The notes beneath the pieces are model-generated. The model was not told where the DNA came from. It worked only from the letters and a program-made list of their open reading frames with translations, and searched no databases. From Crossiella cryophila (lineage in GTDB: Bacteria; Actinomycetota; Actinomycetes; Mycobacteriales; Pseudonocardiaceae): 64,000 nucleotides of DNA. Both the position numbers and the translations under genes were made by a program. Location: the NCBI RefSeq assembly GCF_014204915.1, contig NZ_JACHMH010000001.1, positions 9,337,501 through 9,401,500 on the forward strand. The letters are read 5' to 3'. This document shows, in pieces, positions 8,404 to 17,232 of the stretch (its first letter is position 1; every line of letters begins with the position of its first letter).

Positions 8404-9687
8404 ATGCCCGCAGACTTCGAGCACGCGCGCTCGGTCGCCGTGCTCGGCGCCGGCGCCAGCGGGCTGGCCGCCGCGCGCGAGCTGACCAGGGCCGGGCACC
8501 GGGTGACCGTGCTGGAGGCCCGGCACGCCATCGGCGGGCAGTGCGCGGCGGCGGAGATCGACGGCCGCGGCCACGACCTGGGCGGCCACGGCTACTCCCC
8601 CACGCACCACAGGCTGGACGCGCTGGTCGCCGAACTCGGCCTGCGCACCACCGACACCGGCCCGCCACTGCTGTTCGACCCGGCCACCGGCCGCTCCCGG
8701 CCGCGCGTGCCCGGCCCGCTCTGCCGGGAGACGCTCACCCGCTACCACCGGGTCCGGGCCGAGCTGTTCCCGCGCATCGCCGATCCCGGCCTCGCGCACT
8801 CCGCCAGGGTGCTGGCCGCGCCTGCCCGGCGCTGGCTGGCCGAGTACCGGCTCAGCGCGCTGGCCGAGGTCTTCGGCCCCGGCTACACCGCGGCGGGTTA
8901 CGGCCACCTCGACCTGGACCTGCCAGCGCTCTACCTGCTCAAGTACGCCGAGCTGACCGGGCTGGGCGCCGGCCGGACGCGCGCGATCGAGGGCGGTTTC
9001 GCCGAGCTGTGGCGGCGGGTCGCGCAGGAGCTGCCCGGCCTGCGCCGCGGCGTGCGGGTCGAGCGGATCACCAGGGACGCCGACGGCGTGCGGGTGGTCG
9101 TGGACGGGACCGAGCACACCTACGACGACCTGGTGCTGACCGTCGGCCTGGACGAGGTGCTGCCGGTGCTGGACGCCACCGAGGAGGAACGCGCGCTGGC
9201 CGCCCGGATCCGGCGGCTGGACCTCTACACCACGCTGGGCAGCGTCAGCGGCCTGCCGCCCGGCGCGCACACCCTGGTCCAGCCGCACCTGACCGGCTCG
9301 GCCAGCCGGGGCCACTGCGTGTCCTTCCACCGCCGCCACCCGGACACCGAGGTGCTGGTCTGCCACGCCTACGGCCGCCCTGACCTGGACGGGCCGGGCG
9401 TGGCCGACCTGCTGCGCGCCGACGTCCGCGCCTGGGGCGGACAGCTGCACCGGCTGCACCTGCAACGCCGCTGGCGGTTCCTGCCGCACTTCGACAGCGC
9501 CGACCTGGCCGAGGGCGCGCTGGACCGGCTGGAGGCCCTGCAGGGCCGTCGGCGCACCTACCACCTGGGCGGACTGCCCGCCTTCGAGCTGGTGGAGTGC
9601 GTGCTCGGCTACGCCCAGGACCTCGTCCGCAGGCACTTCACCGGTCTGCGCCGGGAAGTACCCGGGCACCCGCTACTGATCGTTTGA
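8404..9687 (+). CDS. FAD-dependent oxidoreductase of the flavin amine oxidase / protoporphyrinogen oxidase-like superfamily
   Basis: The 427-residue protein begins with VAVLGAGASGLAAARELTRA and a following VTVLEAR, the FAD-binding fold of flavin amine oxidases, desaturases and UDP-galactopyranose mutase-like enzymes. GGQCAAAEIDGRGHDLGGHGYSP fits the second flavin-contact stretch of the NAD(P)-binding_8 group. The substrate is not predictable. ATG 8404 follows a GAGGAA site and is preferred to an upstream in-frame ATG at 8314. Only 22 bases separate it from the LytTR regulator gene, so both may be co-transcribed. Confidence 0.7.
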   Translation: MPADFEHARSVAVLGAGASGLAAARELTRAGHRVTVLEARHAIGGQCAAAEIDGRGHDLGGHGYSPTHHRLDALVAELGLRTTDTGPPLLFDPATGRSRPRVPGPLCRETLTRYHRVRAELFPRIADPGLAHSARVLAAPARRWLAEYRLSALAEVFGPGYTAAGYGHLDLDLPALYLLKYAELTGLGAGRTRAIEGGFAELWRRVAQELPGLRRGVRVERITRDADGVRVVVDGTEHTYDDLVLTVGLDEVLPVLDATEEERALAARIRRLDLYTTLGSVSGLPPGAHTLVQPHLTGSASRGHCVSFHRRHPDTEVLVCHAYGRPDLDGPGVADLLRADVRAWGGQLHRLHLQRRWRFLPHFDSADLAEGALDRLEALQGRRRTYHLGGLPAFELVECVLGYAQDLVRRHFTGLRREVPGHPLLIV

Positions 9688-9709
9688 TCAGGTCGTTACA
9701 GTACCGAGG

Positions 9710-10522
9710 GTGCTACGGGTGCTGGCGGTCGACGATGAGGCTCCGCTGCTGGCGGAGCTGCTGCACATGCTGCGCGCGGACGGCCGGATCGAGCAGGCCG
9801 ACGGCGCCGAGGGCGCGATGGAGGCGTTGCGCCACATCGACCAGGTCGCCAAGGAAGGCGACCACCTGGACGCGGTGTTCCTGGACATCCACATGCCCGG
9901 CCTGGACGGCCTCGAACTGGCCCGGCTGCTCACCCGGTTCAGCACGCCGCCGCTGGTCGTGTTCGTCACCGCCTACGAGGACTTCGCGGTGCAGGCCTTC
10001 GAGCTGAAGGCCGTGGACTACGTGCTCAAACCGATCCGGGCGGCGCGGCTGGCCGAGGCGGTGCGCCGGGTGGCCGAGCGGGTCCGGGCCGAACGCCTCG
10101 ACCCCGTCCCCGCCGGACCGGCCGCGCCCGCCCAGCCCGCCGGCGCGCACCCGGTCACCCAGGAACCGCCGGATGAGGTCATCCCGGTCGAACTCGGCGG
10201 GCTGACCAGGTTCGTCCGGCTGGCCGACGTGCACTACGCGCAGGCCTGCGGGGACTACGCGCGACTGCACACCGGGCAGGAGACGCACCTGATCCGCGCC
10301 TCGCTCGGGCAGCTGGAGGAACGCTGGCGGGCGGCCGGGTTCGTCCGGGTGCACCGCAGCCACCTGGTGTCGCTGCGCTTCGTCGACGAACTGCGGCTGG
10401 ACACCGGGCAACTCAGCGTGCGGGTCGGCGCGCAGGTGCTGCCGGTCAGCCGGCGGCACGCCCGCGAACTGCGCGACCTGCTGGTGCGGCAGGCCCGTCC
10501 CGATCGGCAGCCGCCACGATGA
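9710..10522 (+). CDS. LytTR-family response regulator
   Basis: This 270-residue protein has a receiver domain (acid pocket D8/D9, phospho-acceptor D59 in FLDIHMPG, and K in VLKPI) followed by a Pro/Ala linker and a LytTR DNA-binding domain (about residues 165-262, with HRSHLVSLRFVDEL and LPVSRRH). It should be phosphorylated by the LytS-type kinase encoded 2.3 kb downstream and control the symporter operon between them, a common arrangement for this protein pair. The start is GTG 9710. Confidence 0.88.
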   Translation: MLRVLAVDDEAPLLAELLHMLRADGRIEQADGAEGAMEALRHIDQVAKEGDHLDAVFLDIHMPGLDGLELARLLTRFSTPPLVVFVTAYEDFAVQAFELKAVDYVLKPIRAARLAEAVRRVAERVRAERLDPVPAGPAAPAQPAGAHPVTQEPPDEVIPVELGGLTRFVRLADVHYAQACGDYARLHTGQETHLIRASLGQLEERWRAAGFVRVHRSHLVSLRFVDELRLDTGQLSVRVGAQVLPVSRRHARELRDLLVRQARPDRQPPR

Positions 10523-10589
10523 ACGGCCGCCGACCGGTGGGCTCCCTCGATCCGTTTGGTCTTGATATCTGCGGACCTTAGACTCGGCC

Positions 10590-10603
10590 GTGACCTGGGT
10601 CAC
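10590..10603 (+). promoter_or_regulatory. Candidate Crp/GlxR-type operator upstream of the symporter operon
   Basis: GTGACCTGGGTCAC is a GTGA-N6-TCAC dyad, the core of the Crp-family consensus TGTGA-N6-TCACA (outer bases here are C and T). It lies about 90 bases before the DUF485 gene. Organic acid symporters are known targets of the Crp-type regulator GlxR in corynebacteria. The LytTR regulator might instead use other repeats here. Confidence 0.4.
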
Positions 10604-10690
10604 TTTCAGCTGGCTTACTGTCCGGCATCATCCACCCGGGTCAGCGCCGGCACCGCCTGACCACGCTCCGCGACCACGGGAGACGACGAC

Positions 10691-11071
10691 GTGACCGAGC
10701 CGCGCCAACCACCCCGGCGGGTGGTGGTCACCGGCCCGCGCACCAGATCTGCCCGACCGCATCGCGCGGCCCGGATCGGCCGCGACGACAAGGCGACCCT
10801 GGACGAGGTGTCGCTGCGCGCGCTCATCCGCAGTCAGCTGCGCGCCGCGATCGCGGTCTGCCTGGCGGTGCTGCCGCTTGGCCTGCTGCCGCTGTTGTTC
10901 GCACTCGTCCCGGCCAGCCGCTCGGCCGAGCTGTTCGGGGTGCGGGTGCCGTGGCTGGTGCTCGGCGGCGGGGTCTACCCGGTGCTGCTGCTCATCGGCT
11001 GGCTGTACGTGCGCGGCGCGGAACGCATCGAGCGCGACTACCAGGACTTCGTGGAGGACCACTCGACGTGA
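10691..11071 (+). CDS. DUF485 membrane protein, symporter partner
   Basis: This 126-residue protein has about 55 basic, hydrophilic N-terminal residues and then two membrane helices (roughly residues 56-76 and 83-107) ending in an acidic ERIERDYQDFVEDH tail. It matches the DUF485 family usually found in front of acetate or pyruvate-type solute:sodium symporters. Its stop is overlapped by the symporter start, so equal synthesis is likely. Its role is probably assembly or regulation of the transporter (inference from the family context). Confidence 0.8.
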   Translation: MTEPRQPPRRVVVTGPRTRSARPHRAARIGRDDKATLDEVSLRALIRSQLRAAIAVCLAVLPLGLLPLLFALVPASRSAELFGVRVPWLVLGGGVYPVLLLIGWLYVRGAERIERDYQDFVEDHST

Positions 11072-12780
11072 ACGCGCTCTCCGGTCTGATCGCGGTCGGC
11101 GTGGTGACGGTGGCGACCATCCTCATCGGCGCCTACGGCCTCCGCGTCTCCCGCACCACCTCCGACTACTACGTCGCCTCCCGCTCGGTCGGCCCGTGGT
11201 GGAACGCCTCGGCGATCAGCGGCGAGTACCTGTCCGCGGCCAGCTTCCTCGGCGTGGCCGGGCTGATCCTCAGCTTCGGCGCGGACATGCTGTGGTTCCC
11301 GGTCGGCTACACCGCCGGCTACCTGATCATGCTGGCACTGGTGGCCGCGCCGCTGCGCCGCTCCGGCGCGTACACGCTGCCCGACTTCGCGGAGAACCGC
11401 CTGGAGTCGGTGGCGGTGCGCCGGGTGGCCAGCCTGCTGGTGGTGGGCATCGGCTGGCTGTACCTGCTGCCCCAGTTGCAGGGCGCGGGGCTGACGCTGA
11501 ACACGCTGACCAACGCGCCGGTGTGGGTGGGCGGCGTGGTGGTGGCGGTGGTGGTCACGCTGAACCTGGCCTCCGGCGGGATGCGCAGCATCACCTTCGT
11601 GCAGGCCTTCCACTACTGGCTCAAGCTGACCGCGATCGCGGTGCCGGCCATCCTGCTGATCATGGTCTGGCAGCGGGACGGCGCGCCGCTGCTGGACGGG
11701 GACCGGCCGGTGACCTTCAGCCAGCAGACCATGGTCACCATCCGCACCCCGGTCCGGGTGCAGAACACCGAGGCGGTGCAGGTCACCGTGCGCGGACGGC
11801 TGGACGACAAGACCTATGAGGGTGCGAAGCTGGAGCTGACCGCGGGCGCGCACGATTTCGGCCAGGACACCACGGTGGTGTTCCCGGCGGGCGCCGCGGT
11901 GCCGCACGTGGCCCCGGCGAGGTCGCTGACCGGGGACGAATGGGCCAGTCCGCTCTCCGGCGGCCGGGACGACCATCCGCTCTATGTCACCTACTCGCTG
12001 ATGGTGGCCACCTTCCTCGGCACCATGGGCCTGCCGCACGTGCTGGTCCGCTTCTACACCAACCCGACCGGCCGGGCGGCCCGGCGGACCACCCTGGTGG
12101 TGCTCGGCCTGCTCGGCGTCTTCTACCTGTTCCCACTGGTCTTCGGCGCGCTCGGCCGGCTGTACGCGCCGGATCTGCTGATGACCGGGGCCACCGACGC
12201 GCTGGTGCTGGTGCTGCCCCGGCGGCTCATCCCCGGTTTCGGCGGCGAACTGCTGGGCGCGCTGGTGGCCGGTGGCGCGTTCGCCGCGTTCCTGTCCACC
12301 TCCTCCGGGCTGGCCATGTCGGTGGCGGGGGTGCTCTCCCAGGACGTCTTCCGCGGGCGCGGGCTGCGCGGGTTCCGGTTGTCCGCGGTGCTGGCCACGG
12401 TGGTGCCGGTGGGGCTCGCGCTGATCGGCACCGACCTGCCCATCGCCAGTTCGGTCGGCCTGGCCTTCGCGGTCGCCGCCTCCTCCTTCTGCCCGCTGCT
12501 GGTGCTGGGCATCTGGTGGCGCGGACTCACCGCCGCGGGCGCGGTCGCCGGGTTGCTCACCGGCGGCGGGCTGGCCCTGCTCGCGGTGCTGGCCACCATC
12601 TCCGGCGAGTTGCGGGCGGGCTGGTTCACCACCCTGCTGTCCTGGCCTGCCGCCTGGTCGGTGCCGCTGGGCTTCGCGGTGATGATCGGAGTCTCGCTGG
12701 CCACCCGGAAACGCGCGCCGCGTTCGGTGAACGCGACCATGGCCCGGCTGCACGCCCCGGAAGGAACCACCGGCCGATGA
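11068..12780 (+). CDS. Solute:sodium symporter family transporter (acetate/monocarboxylate-like)
   Basis: The 570-residue protein opens with helices and the SSS signature region (DYYVASRSVGPWWNASAISG, EYLSAASFLG), as in ActP and MctC monocarboxylate symporters. I count about thirteen membrane segments. An insertion of about 75 mostly hydrophilic residues (about 220-295) forms an extra loop. GTG 11068 overlaps the DUF485 stop (GTGA). The likely role is sodium-coupled uptake of acetate, pyruvate or a similar acid. The substrate is not fixed by sequence, and control by the flanking LytTR/LytS pair is inferred. Confidence 0.85.
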   Translation: MNALSGLIAVGVVTVATILIGAYGLRVSRTTSDYYVASRSVGPWWNASAISGEYLSAASFLGVAGLILSFGADMLWFPVGYTAGYLIMLALVAAPLRRSGAYTLPDFAENRLESVAVRRVASLLVVGIGWLYLLPQLQGAGLTLNTLTNAPVWVGGVVVAVVVTLNLASGGMRSITFVQAFHYWLKLTAIAVPAILLIMVWQRDGAPLLDGDRPVTFSQQTMVTIRTPVRVQNTEAVQVTVRGRLDDKTYEGAKLELTAGAHDFGQDTTVVFPAGAAVPHVAPARSLTGDEWASPLSGGRDDHPLYVTYSLMVATFLGTMGLPHVLVRFYTNPTGRAARRTTLVVLGLLGVFYLFPLVFGALGRLYAPDLLMTGATDALVLVLPRRLIPGFGGELLGALVAGGAFAAFLSTSSGLAMSVAGVLSQDVFRGRGLRGFRLSAVLATVVPVGLALIGTDLPIASSVGLAFAVAASSFCPLLVLGIWWRGLTAAGAVAGLLTGGGLALLAVLATISGELRAGWFTTLLSWPAAWSVPLGFAVMIGVSLATRKRAPRSVNATMARLHAPEGTTGR

Positions 12781-13985
12781 CCCGCACCTCCGCGTTGTTC
12801 GTGCTCCTGCTGCTGCTCACCGCGCTGAGCGTGGCGCTGCTGGTGATCGTGCGGCGCTCCCGGGCCAACCGGGACTTCGGCACCCCGACCGACCGGGCCA
12901 CCTTCGAGACCCTGCACGCCGCCTCACTGGCCGCGCCGCCACTGCGCGCCGGGCTGACCGCGGAGGCCGCGCGCAAGGCGATCCGGCGGCTGCGCGACCT
13001 GCTCGGCACACCCGCGTTGTGCCTGACCGACCAGGAAACGGTGCTGGCCTGGTCCGGCGACTGCGAGACGCACGCGGCCAGCGCGCTCACCCAGGCCGCT
13101 GAGGCGTTGCGGTCCGGGCGGGTGCAGGTCAGCTCGGCCCGCTGCACCGACTCCCGCTGCCCGCTGCGGCACGCGGTGATCGCGCCGCTGGTGGTGGACG
13201 AGCACGTGCTCGGCACGCTCATCGCCTACAGCGACTCCAGTCCGCCGATCCTGGTGCGGGCCACCAAGGAGGTGGCGAACTGGGTGTCCGCGCAGCTGGA
13301 ACTGGCCGAGCTGGACCGCTCGCGCACCCGGCTGGTCGAGGCCGAGATGCAGGCGCTGCGCGCGCAGATCTCGCCGCACTTCATCTACAACTCGCTGGCC
13401 ACCATCGCCGCGTTCGTGCGCACCGACCCGGAACGCGCCCGCGAGCTGCTGCTGGACTTCGCCGACTTCACCCGGCACTCCTTCCGCAAACACGGCGAGT
13501 TCACCACCCTGGCCGACGAACTGCGCGCCATCCACCAGTACCTGACCCTGGCCATCGCGCGCAGCGGGGACAAGCTGGCGGTGACCTTCCAGGTGGCGCC
13601 GGAGGTGCTGCCGGTGGCGGTGCCGTTCCTGTGCCTGCAACCGCTGGTGGAGAACGCGGTGCAGCACGGGTTGTCCGGCCGGGACCGGGCGGGCCGGGTC
13701 ACCATCCTGGCCAGGGACGCCGGGGCCGAGGCGGAGATCCTGATCGAGGACGACGGCGCCGGGATGGACCCGGAGACCTTGCGCGGGATCCTGGCCGGGG
13801 CCGGCGCGCCCTCGGAGGGCATCGGGATGGCCAACGTGGACGAGCGGCTCCGGCAGGTCTACGGCGACGACTACGGCCTGGTGGTGGAGACCGCGATCGG
13901 CGCGGGCACCAAGGTGCGGGTGCGGGTGCCGAAGTACCGGGCGGGCGTGCACGTGACGCCGCCCGCGGTGCACACGCCGTACTGA
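12777..13985 (+). CDS. LytS-type sensor histidine kinase
   Basis: This 402-residue kinase has one N-terminal membrane helix (residues 5-25), a GAF-like middle part, and a His_kinase domain of the LytS/YehU type with ALRAQISPHFIYNSLATIAAF (phospho-accepting His near residue 201). The ATPase part carries PLVENAVQHGLSG, DDGAGMD and GIGMANVDERL. Its ATG overlaps the symporter stop (ATGA), so transporter and kinase are coupled. Together with the upstream LytTR regulator it forms a substrate-sensing pair, possibly sensing through the transporter itself. Confidence 0.88.
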   Translation: MTRTSALFVLLLLLTALSVALLVIVRRSRANRDFGTPTDRATFETLHAASLAAPPLRAGLTAEAARKAIRRLRDLLGTPALCLTDQETVLAWSGDCETHAASALTQAAEALRSGRVQVSSARCTDSRCPLRHAVIAPLVVDEHVLGTLIAYSDSSPPILVRATKEVANWVSAQLELAELDRSRTRLVEAEMQALRAQISPHFIYNSLATIAAFVRTDPERARELLLDFADFTRHSFRKHGEFTTLADELRAIHQYLTLAIARSGDKLAVTFQVAPEVLPVAVPFLCLQPLVENAVQHGLSGRDRAGRVTILARDAGAEAEILIEDDGAGMDPETLRGILAGAGAPSEGIGMANVDERLRQVYGDDYGLVVETAIGAGTKVRVRVPKYRAGVHVTPPAVHTPY

Positions 13986-14193
13986 GCCGCCGGGCATCCA
14001 CACCCCGGCTGAGCATCCACAACCCTTGTGTACCAACGGCTCGCTACGCGGAGTCCCGCGTTCCCGTTCAGCTCCGGCGCGGATCGCGAACAGCGTCACT
14101 CCGCTGAGCCGGCTCCGCATCGCACCCGTATCTCACGGCGGCTGACGAGGAAACGACCTGGTCACCCGAATGGTGCGATTCGAGGAGAAGATC

Positions 14194-14796
14194 ATGAACC
14201 GGTTCAAGATGCTCGGGGTCACGCTCGGCCTGATCGGCGTGGCGAGTGTCCTGGCCGCCTGCGGCGAGGGTGTTCAGGGCGGCGGCGCGGGTTACGGCGC
14301 CCCGGGGCAGTCGGCCACCGCGGGCGCGCCGAGCAGCGTGGTCAAGGCCGCCGACCAGGTCGCCGCCGCGCTCGCCGTCCCCGCCGGCCACACCCTCACC
14401 TCGACCTACGACGCCACTGGCGTGCAGGTCTACACCTGCCTCGACTCCGCCTGGAAGCCCCTGGAACCCGCCGCCACCCTGACCGACAAGGAGGGCAGGA
14501 CCATCGGCCTGCACTCCCGCGGCCCGGTGTGGATCTCCACCCTGGACGGCAGCGCGGTCGCCGCCGGCCCGGTCGCCGGCGCCAGCAACGCCCGCCCCAA
14601 CGCCGTGCCCGAGCTGCTGCTCAAGTCCACCGCCACCCGCGGCGAGGGCGTCTTCGGCAAGGTCAGTTACGTCCAGCGGCTCAGGACCGAGGGCGGCGTG
14701 AGCCCGACCGGCACCTGCGTCACCGGCGCCCAGCAGCCGGTGAAGTACACCGCCGTCTACACCTTCCACAGCCCCACAGGCGGCACCGCCCAGTGA
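14194..14796 (+). CDS. Lipoprotein of the DUF3455 type
   Basis: This 200-residue exported lipoprotein has a signal peptide with lipobox VLAAC (Cys near residue 21). The mature part resembles DUF3455 (GVQVYTCLDSAWKP, then LHSRGPVWISTLDGSAV, PELLLKST and GVFGKVSYVQRL). The function of the family is unknown. ATG 14194 is chosen over an in-frame GTG/ATG at 14170 because GAGGAG lies six bases before it and the signal peptide starts there. It seems monocistronic and ends at a strong palindromic hairpin. Confidence 0.72.
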   Translation: MNRFKMLGVTLGLIGVASVLAACGEGVQGGGAGYGAPGQSATAGAPSSVVKAADQVAAALAVPAGHTLTSTYDATGVQVYTCLDSAWKPLEPAATLTDKEGRTIGLHSRGPVWISTLDGSAVAAGPVAGASNARPNAVPELLLKSTATRGEGVFGKVSYVQRLRTEGGVSPTGTCVTGAQQPVKYTAVYTFHSPTGGTAQ

Positions 14797-14867
14797 CCCC
14801 TCGCCGGGCACGCGACGGCTGGGGCGGCGCATGGCCGCCGTCCCGGCCAAGCCCACCGGCACCGGAG

Positions 14868-14893
14868 AACACGGTTGCCTAGGTAACCGTGTT
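14868..14893. terminator. Near-perfect palindrome between convergent genes, likely bidirectional terminator
   Basis: AACACGGTT and AACCGTGTT pair over nine bases around the loop GCCTAGGT. A short T run follows on the plus strand, and a T run is also present in the other direction. It separates the lipoprotein gene from the converging methyltransferase gene. Related elements occur at 30486 and 39097. Confidence 0.65.
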
Positions 14894-14911
14894 TCGCGCC
14901 AAAACACGTTC

Positions 14912-15631
14912 TCAGCGCCGTCCGACCGCGTGCAACCGGGTCGCCAGATCCCGCAGCGGCGGTCGCCCGGCGGCCACCAGCTCCAGCTCCGCCAGTGCCT
15001 CCGCCGCCCCCGGCGTCGCGTCCAGCACCGCCCCCGGCACCAGGTCGGAGAGCACCCCGTCCCCCTGCAGCACCTCGACCGCGAGCCCGGCCCCGGCCAG
15101 CAGCTCGCCAAGGCTGTCCGCGTCGAAGCGGCGCTGCAACTGATCCGCGGGCCCGACCCGGCCGTCCGGATCGTCCAGCAGCCGCCGCGCCTCGATCAGC
15201 CGGCCGGCCAGCGCCCGCCCGACCAGCGCCGCGTACCTGTTCGCCACCAGCACCGACACCACGCCACCGGGCACGGCCGCCGCGGCCAGCGCGGCGATGG
15301 CCGCGGTCACGTCGTCCACGACCTCCAGCAGCCCGTGCCCGAGCACCAGGTCCGCCCCGCCGGGCTCGACCACGTCGAGCAGGAAGTCCACATCGCCCTG
15401 CACCGCGGTGACCCGGTCGGCCACCCCGGCCTCCTGGGCCCGCCGTTGCAGGGTCGCCAGCGCGTTCGGGCTCGGCTCGACCACGGTGACCGCGCAGCCC
15501 GCGGCCGCCAGCGGCACCGCCCACACCCCGCTGCCACCGCCGACATCCAGCACTCGGGGCGCGCTGACCCCGCGGTCCCGGACCGCAGCCAGCTCGGCCT
15601 CCAGCACACGGTGCACGGCGTCGGATCGCAT
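14912..15631 (-). CDS. Class I SAM-dependent methyltransferase (SmtA/CmoM-like)
   Basis: This 239-residue protein has a standard class I methyltransferase fold: VLDVGGGSGVWAVPLAAAG (motif I, near residue 26), VEPSPN (motif II), and LVLGHGLLEVVDD (motif IV). The LLEVVDD and later AGLAVEVLQGDGVLSDLVP stretches resemble CmoM/SmtA tRNA-modifying relatives, but sequence alone does not fix the substrate. The start is ATG 15631. It is divergent from the ParA gene, with an 81-base gap that must contain both promoters. Confidence 0.7.
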   Translation of the reverse strand: MRSDAVHRVLEAELAAVRDRGVSAPRVLDVGGGSGVWAVPLAAAGCAVTVVEPSPNALATLQRRAQEAGVADRVTAVQGDVDFLLDVVEPGGADLVLGHGLLEVVDDVTAAIAALAAAAVPGGVVSVLVANRYAALVGRALAGRLIEARRLLDDPDGRVGPADQLQRRFDADSLGELLAGAGLAVEVLQGDGVLSDLVPGAVLDATPGAAEALAELELVAAGRPPLRDLATRLHAVGRR

Positions 15632-15712
15632 AGCCGCACCCTAATCCGCCTGGCTCAGGAGTCCCGAAACGGGCTACAAGACCTTGAATCGGGAAACCCG
15701 TAGGCTGCACCC

Positions 15713-16597
15713 GTGCATACGGTCGCGGTGTTGAGCCTCAAGGGTGGGGTCGGCAAGACGACGGTGGTGCTGGGGCTCGCCTCAGCAGCGATGCGGCGCG
15801 GGGTGCGCACCTTGGTGATCGATCTTGATCCCCAGTGCAACGCCACCTCGGCGCTGGAGCCAGAGGAGACCGAGTCCTCCCTCGTCGATGTCCTGACCAA
15901 CCCGACCAAGACGGCCGTGCGGGCCGCGATCGCCCCCAGCGCCTGGGGGGACGAGGTCGACGTGCTGGTCGGCGCGGAGGAAGCCGAGCTGATCAACCAG
16001 CCCAACCCGACACTCACCGAACTCAACCGGCTGGGCACGGTGCTGGACCGGGTGCAGGAGCTGATGGCCGAGGACGAGCTGCCGTACCAGCTCGTGCTGC
16101 TGGACTGCCCGCCCTCGCTGGGTCAGCTCACCCGCTCGGCCCTGGTCGCCGCGGACCGCGCGCTGCTGGTCACCGAGCCGACGATCTTCGCCGTGTCCGG
16201 GGTGCAGCGCGCCTTCGAGGCGGTGCAGAACGAGCGCGAGGAGAACAACCCGGAACTCCAGCCGCTGGGCGTGGTGGTCAACCGGGTGCGGCCGCGTTCG
16301 CACGAGCACCAGTTCCGCATCGAGGAGCTGCGGGAGATCTTCGGCCCGCTGGTCATGCCGGTGTCGCTGCCGGACCGGCTGGCCGTGCAGCAGGCCCAGG
16401 GCGCGTGCATGCCGATCCACCAGTGGGGCACGCCCGGCGCCCGCGAGGTCGCGCTGGCCTTCAACCTGCTGCTGGCCAGGGTGCTGCGCTCGGCCCGCAG
16501 CGCGAACGCCCGCGCCCGCAGGGAACTCGACGCGGAGATCGCCGACGCCGAGGAACAGGCCGCGGGCCGCGAGCTGGTCGACCAGGACGTCGAGTGA
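15713..16597 (+). CDS. Orphan ParA-family ATPase
   Basis: This 294-residue protein has the deviant Walker A KGGVGKTT (residues 10-17), LVIDLDPQCNATSAL (Walker A prime) and LVLLDCPPSLGQLT (Walker B). It is a ParA/Soj-like ATPase, but no ParB-like gene is adjacent, so it is not the chromosome partition locus. Such orphan ParA proteins can position other cargos. The GTG start is 15713. Its stop overlaps the LysE-type gene start. The acidic, Ala-rich C-terminus beyond residue 265 is probably disordered. Confidence 0.82.
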   Translation: MHTVAVLSLKGGVGKTTVVLGLASAAMRRGVRTLVIDLDPQCNATSALEPEETESSLVDVLTNPTKTAVRAAIAPSAWGDEVDVLVGAEEAELINQPNPTLTELNRLGTVLDRVQELMAEDELPYQLVLLDCPPSLGQLTRSALVAADRALLVTEPTIFAVSGVQRAFEAVQNEREENNPELQPLGVVVNRVRPRSHEHQFRIEELREIFGPLVMPVSLPDRLAVQQAQGACMPIHQWGTPGAREVALAFNLLLARVLRSARSANARARRELDAEIADAEEQAAGRELVDQDVE

Positions 16598-17232
16598 GCG
16601 GCGAGTTACTGCTGGCCTACTGCCTGGCCGCGGTCGTGCTGGTGGTCACTCCCGGCCTGGACACCATGCTGATCCTGCGCTCGGTGGTGCTGGGCGGTCG
16701 CCGCACCGGCCTGGCCACCGGCCTCGGCATCACCCTGGGCTGCCTGGTCTGGGGCGCGGCGAGCATCGCGGGCATCACCGCGCTGCTGCGTGCCTCGGAG
16801 TTCGGCTACAACGCGCTGCGCCTGGCCGGCGCGGGCTACCTGGTGTGGCTGGGCGGTTCGGCGCTGTGGCGTTCCTGGCGTGACCGCGGCAAGCCCACCG
16901 AAGCCGCTGACCTGCCGGAACTGCCCGCGCTGGGCGGCTGGCGCGCCCTGCGCTCCGGCCTGCTGACCAACCTGCTCAACCCCAAGGTCGGCGTCTTCTA
17001 CCTGAGCCTGCTGCCCCAGTTCCTGCCCGCGGCCGGCCCGACCACCGGCTGGGCCTCGCTGCTCGTGCTCATCCACGTCGGCCTGGGCTTCCTCTGGCAG
17101 TTCGTGCTGGTCGGCCTGGCCGGCAGCGCCCGCCGCTGGCTGACCAGGCGCCGGGTGCGCACCTGGCTGGACCGGCTGACCGCGACCATCCTGCTCGGCC
17201 TCGGCCTGCGACTGGCGTTGCAGGGACCCTAG
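16594..17232 (+). CDS. LysE/RhtB-family amino acid exporter
   Basis: This 212-residue membrane protein has about six helices and the family signature VVTPGLDTMLILRSVVLGGRRTG. TNLLNPKVGVFYLSLLPQF (central part) is the strongest family marker. It probably exports an amino acid or homoserine-lactone-like compound. The GTG start overlaps the ParA stop (GTGA), and the next gene begins at the very next base after its stop, so 15713-18641 looks like one operon of unrelated functions. Confidence 0.85.
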   Translation: MSGELLLAYCLAAVVLVVTPGLDTMLILRSVVLGGRRTGLATGLGITLGCLVWGAASIAGITALLRASEFGYNALRLAGAGYLVWLGGSALWRSWRDRGKPTEAADLPELPALGGWRALRSGLLTNLLNPKVGVFYLSLLPQFLPAAGPTTGWASLLVLIHVGLGFLWQFVLVGLAGSARRWLTRRRVRTWLDRLTATILLGLGLRLALQGP

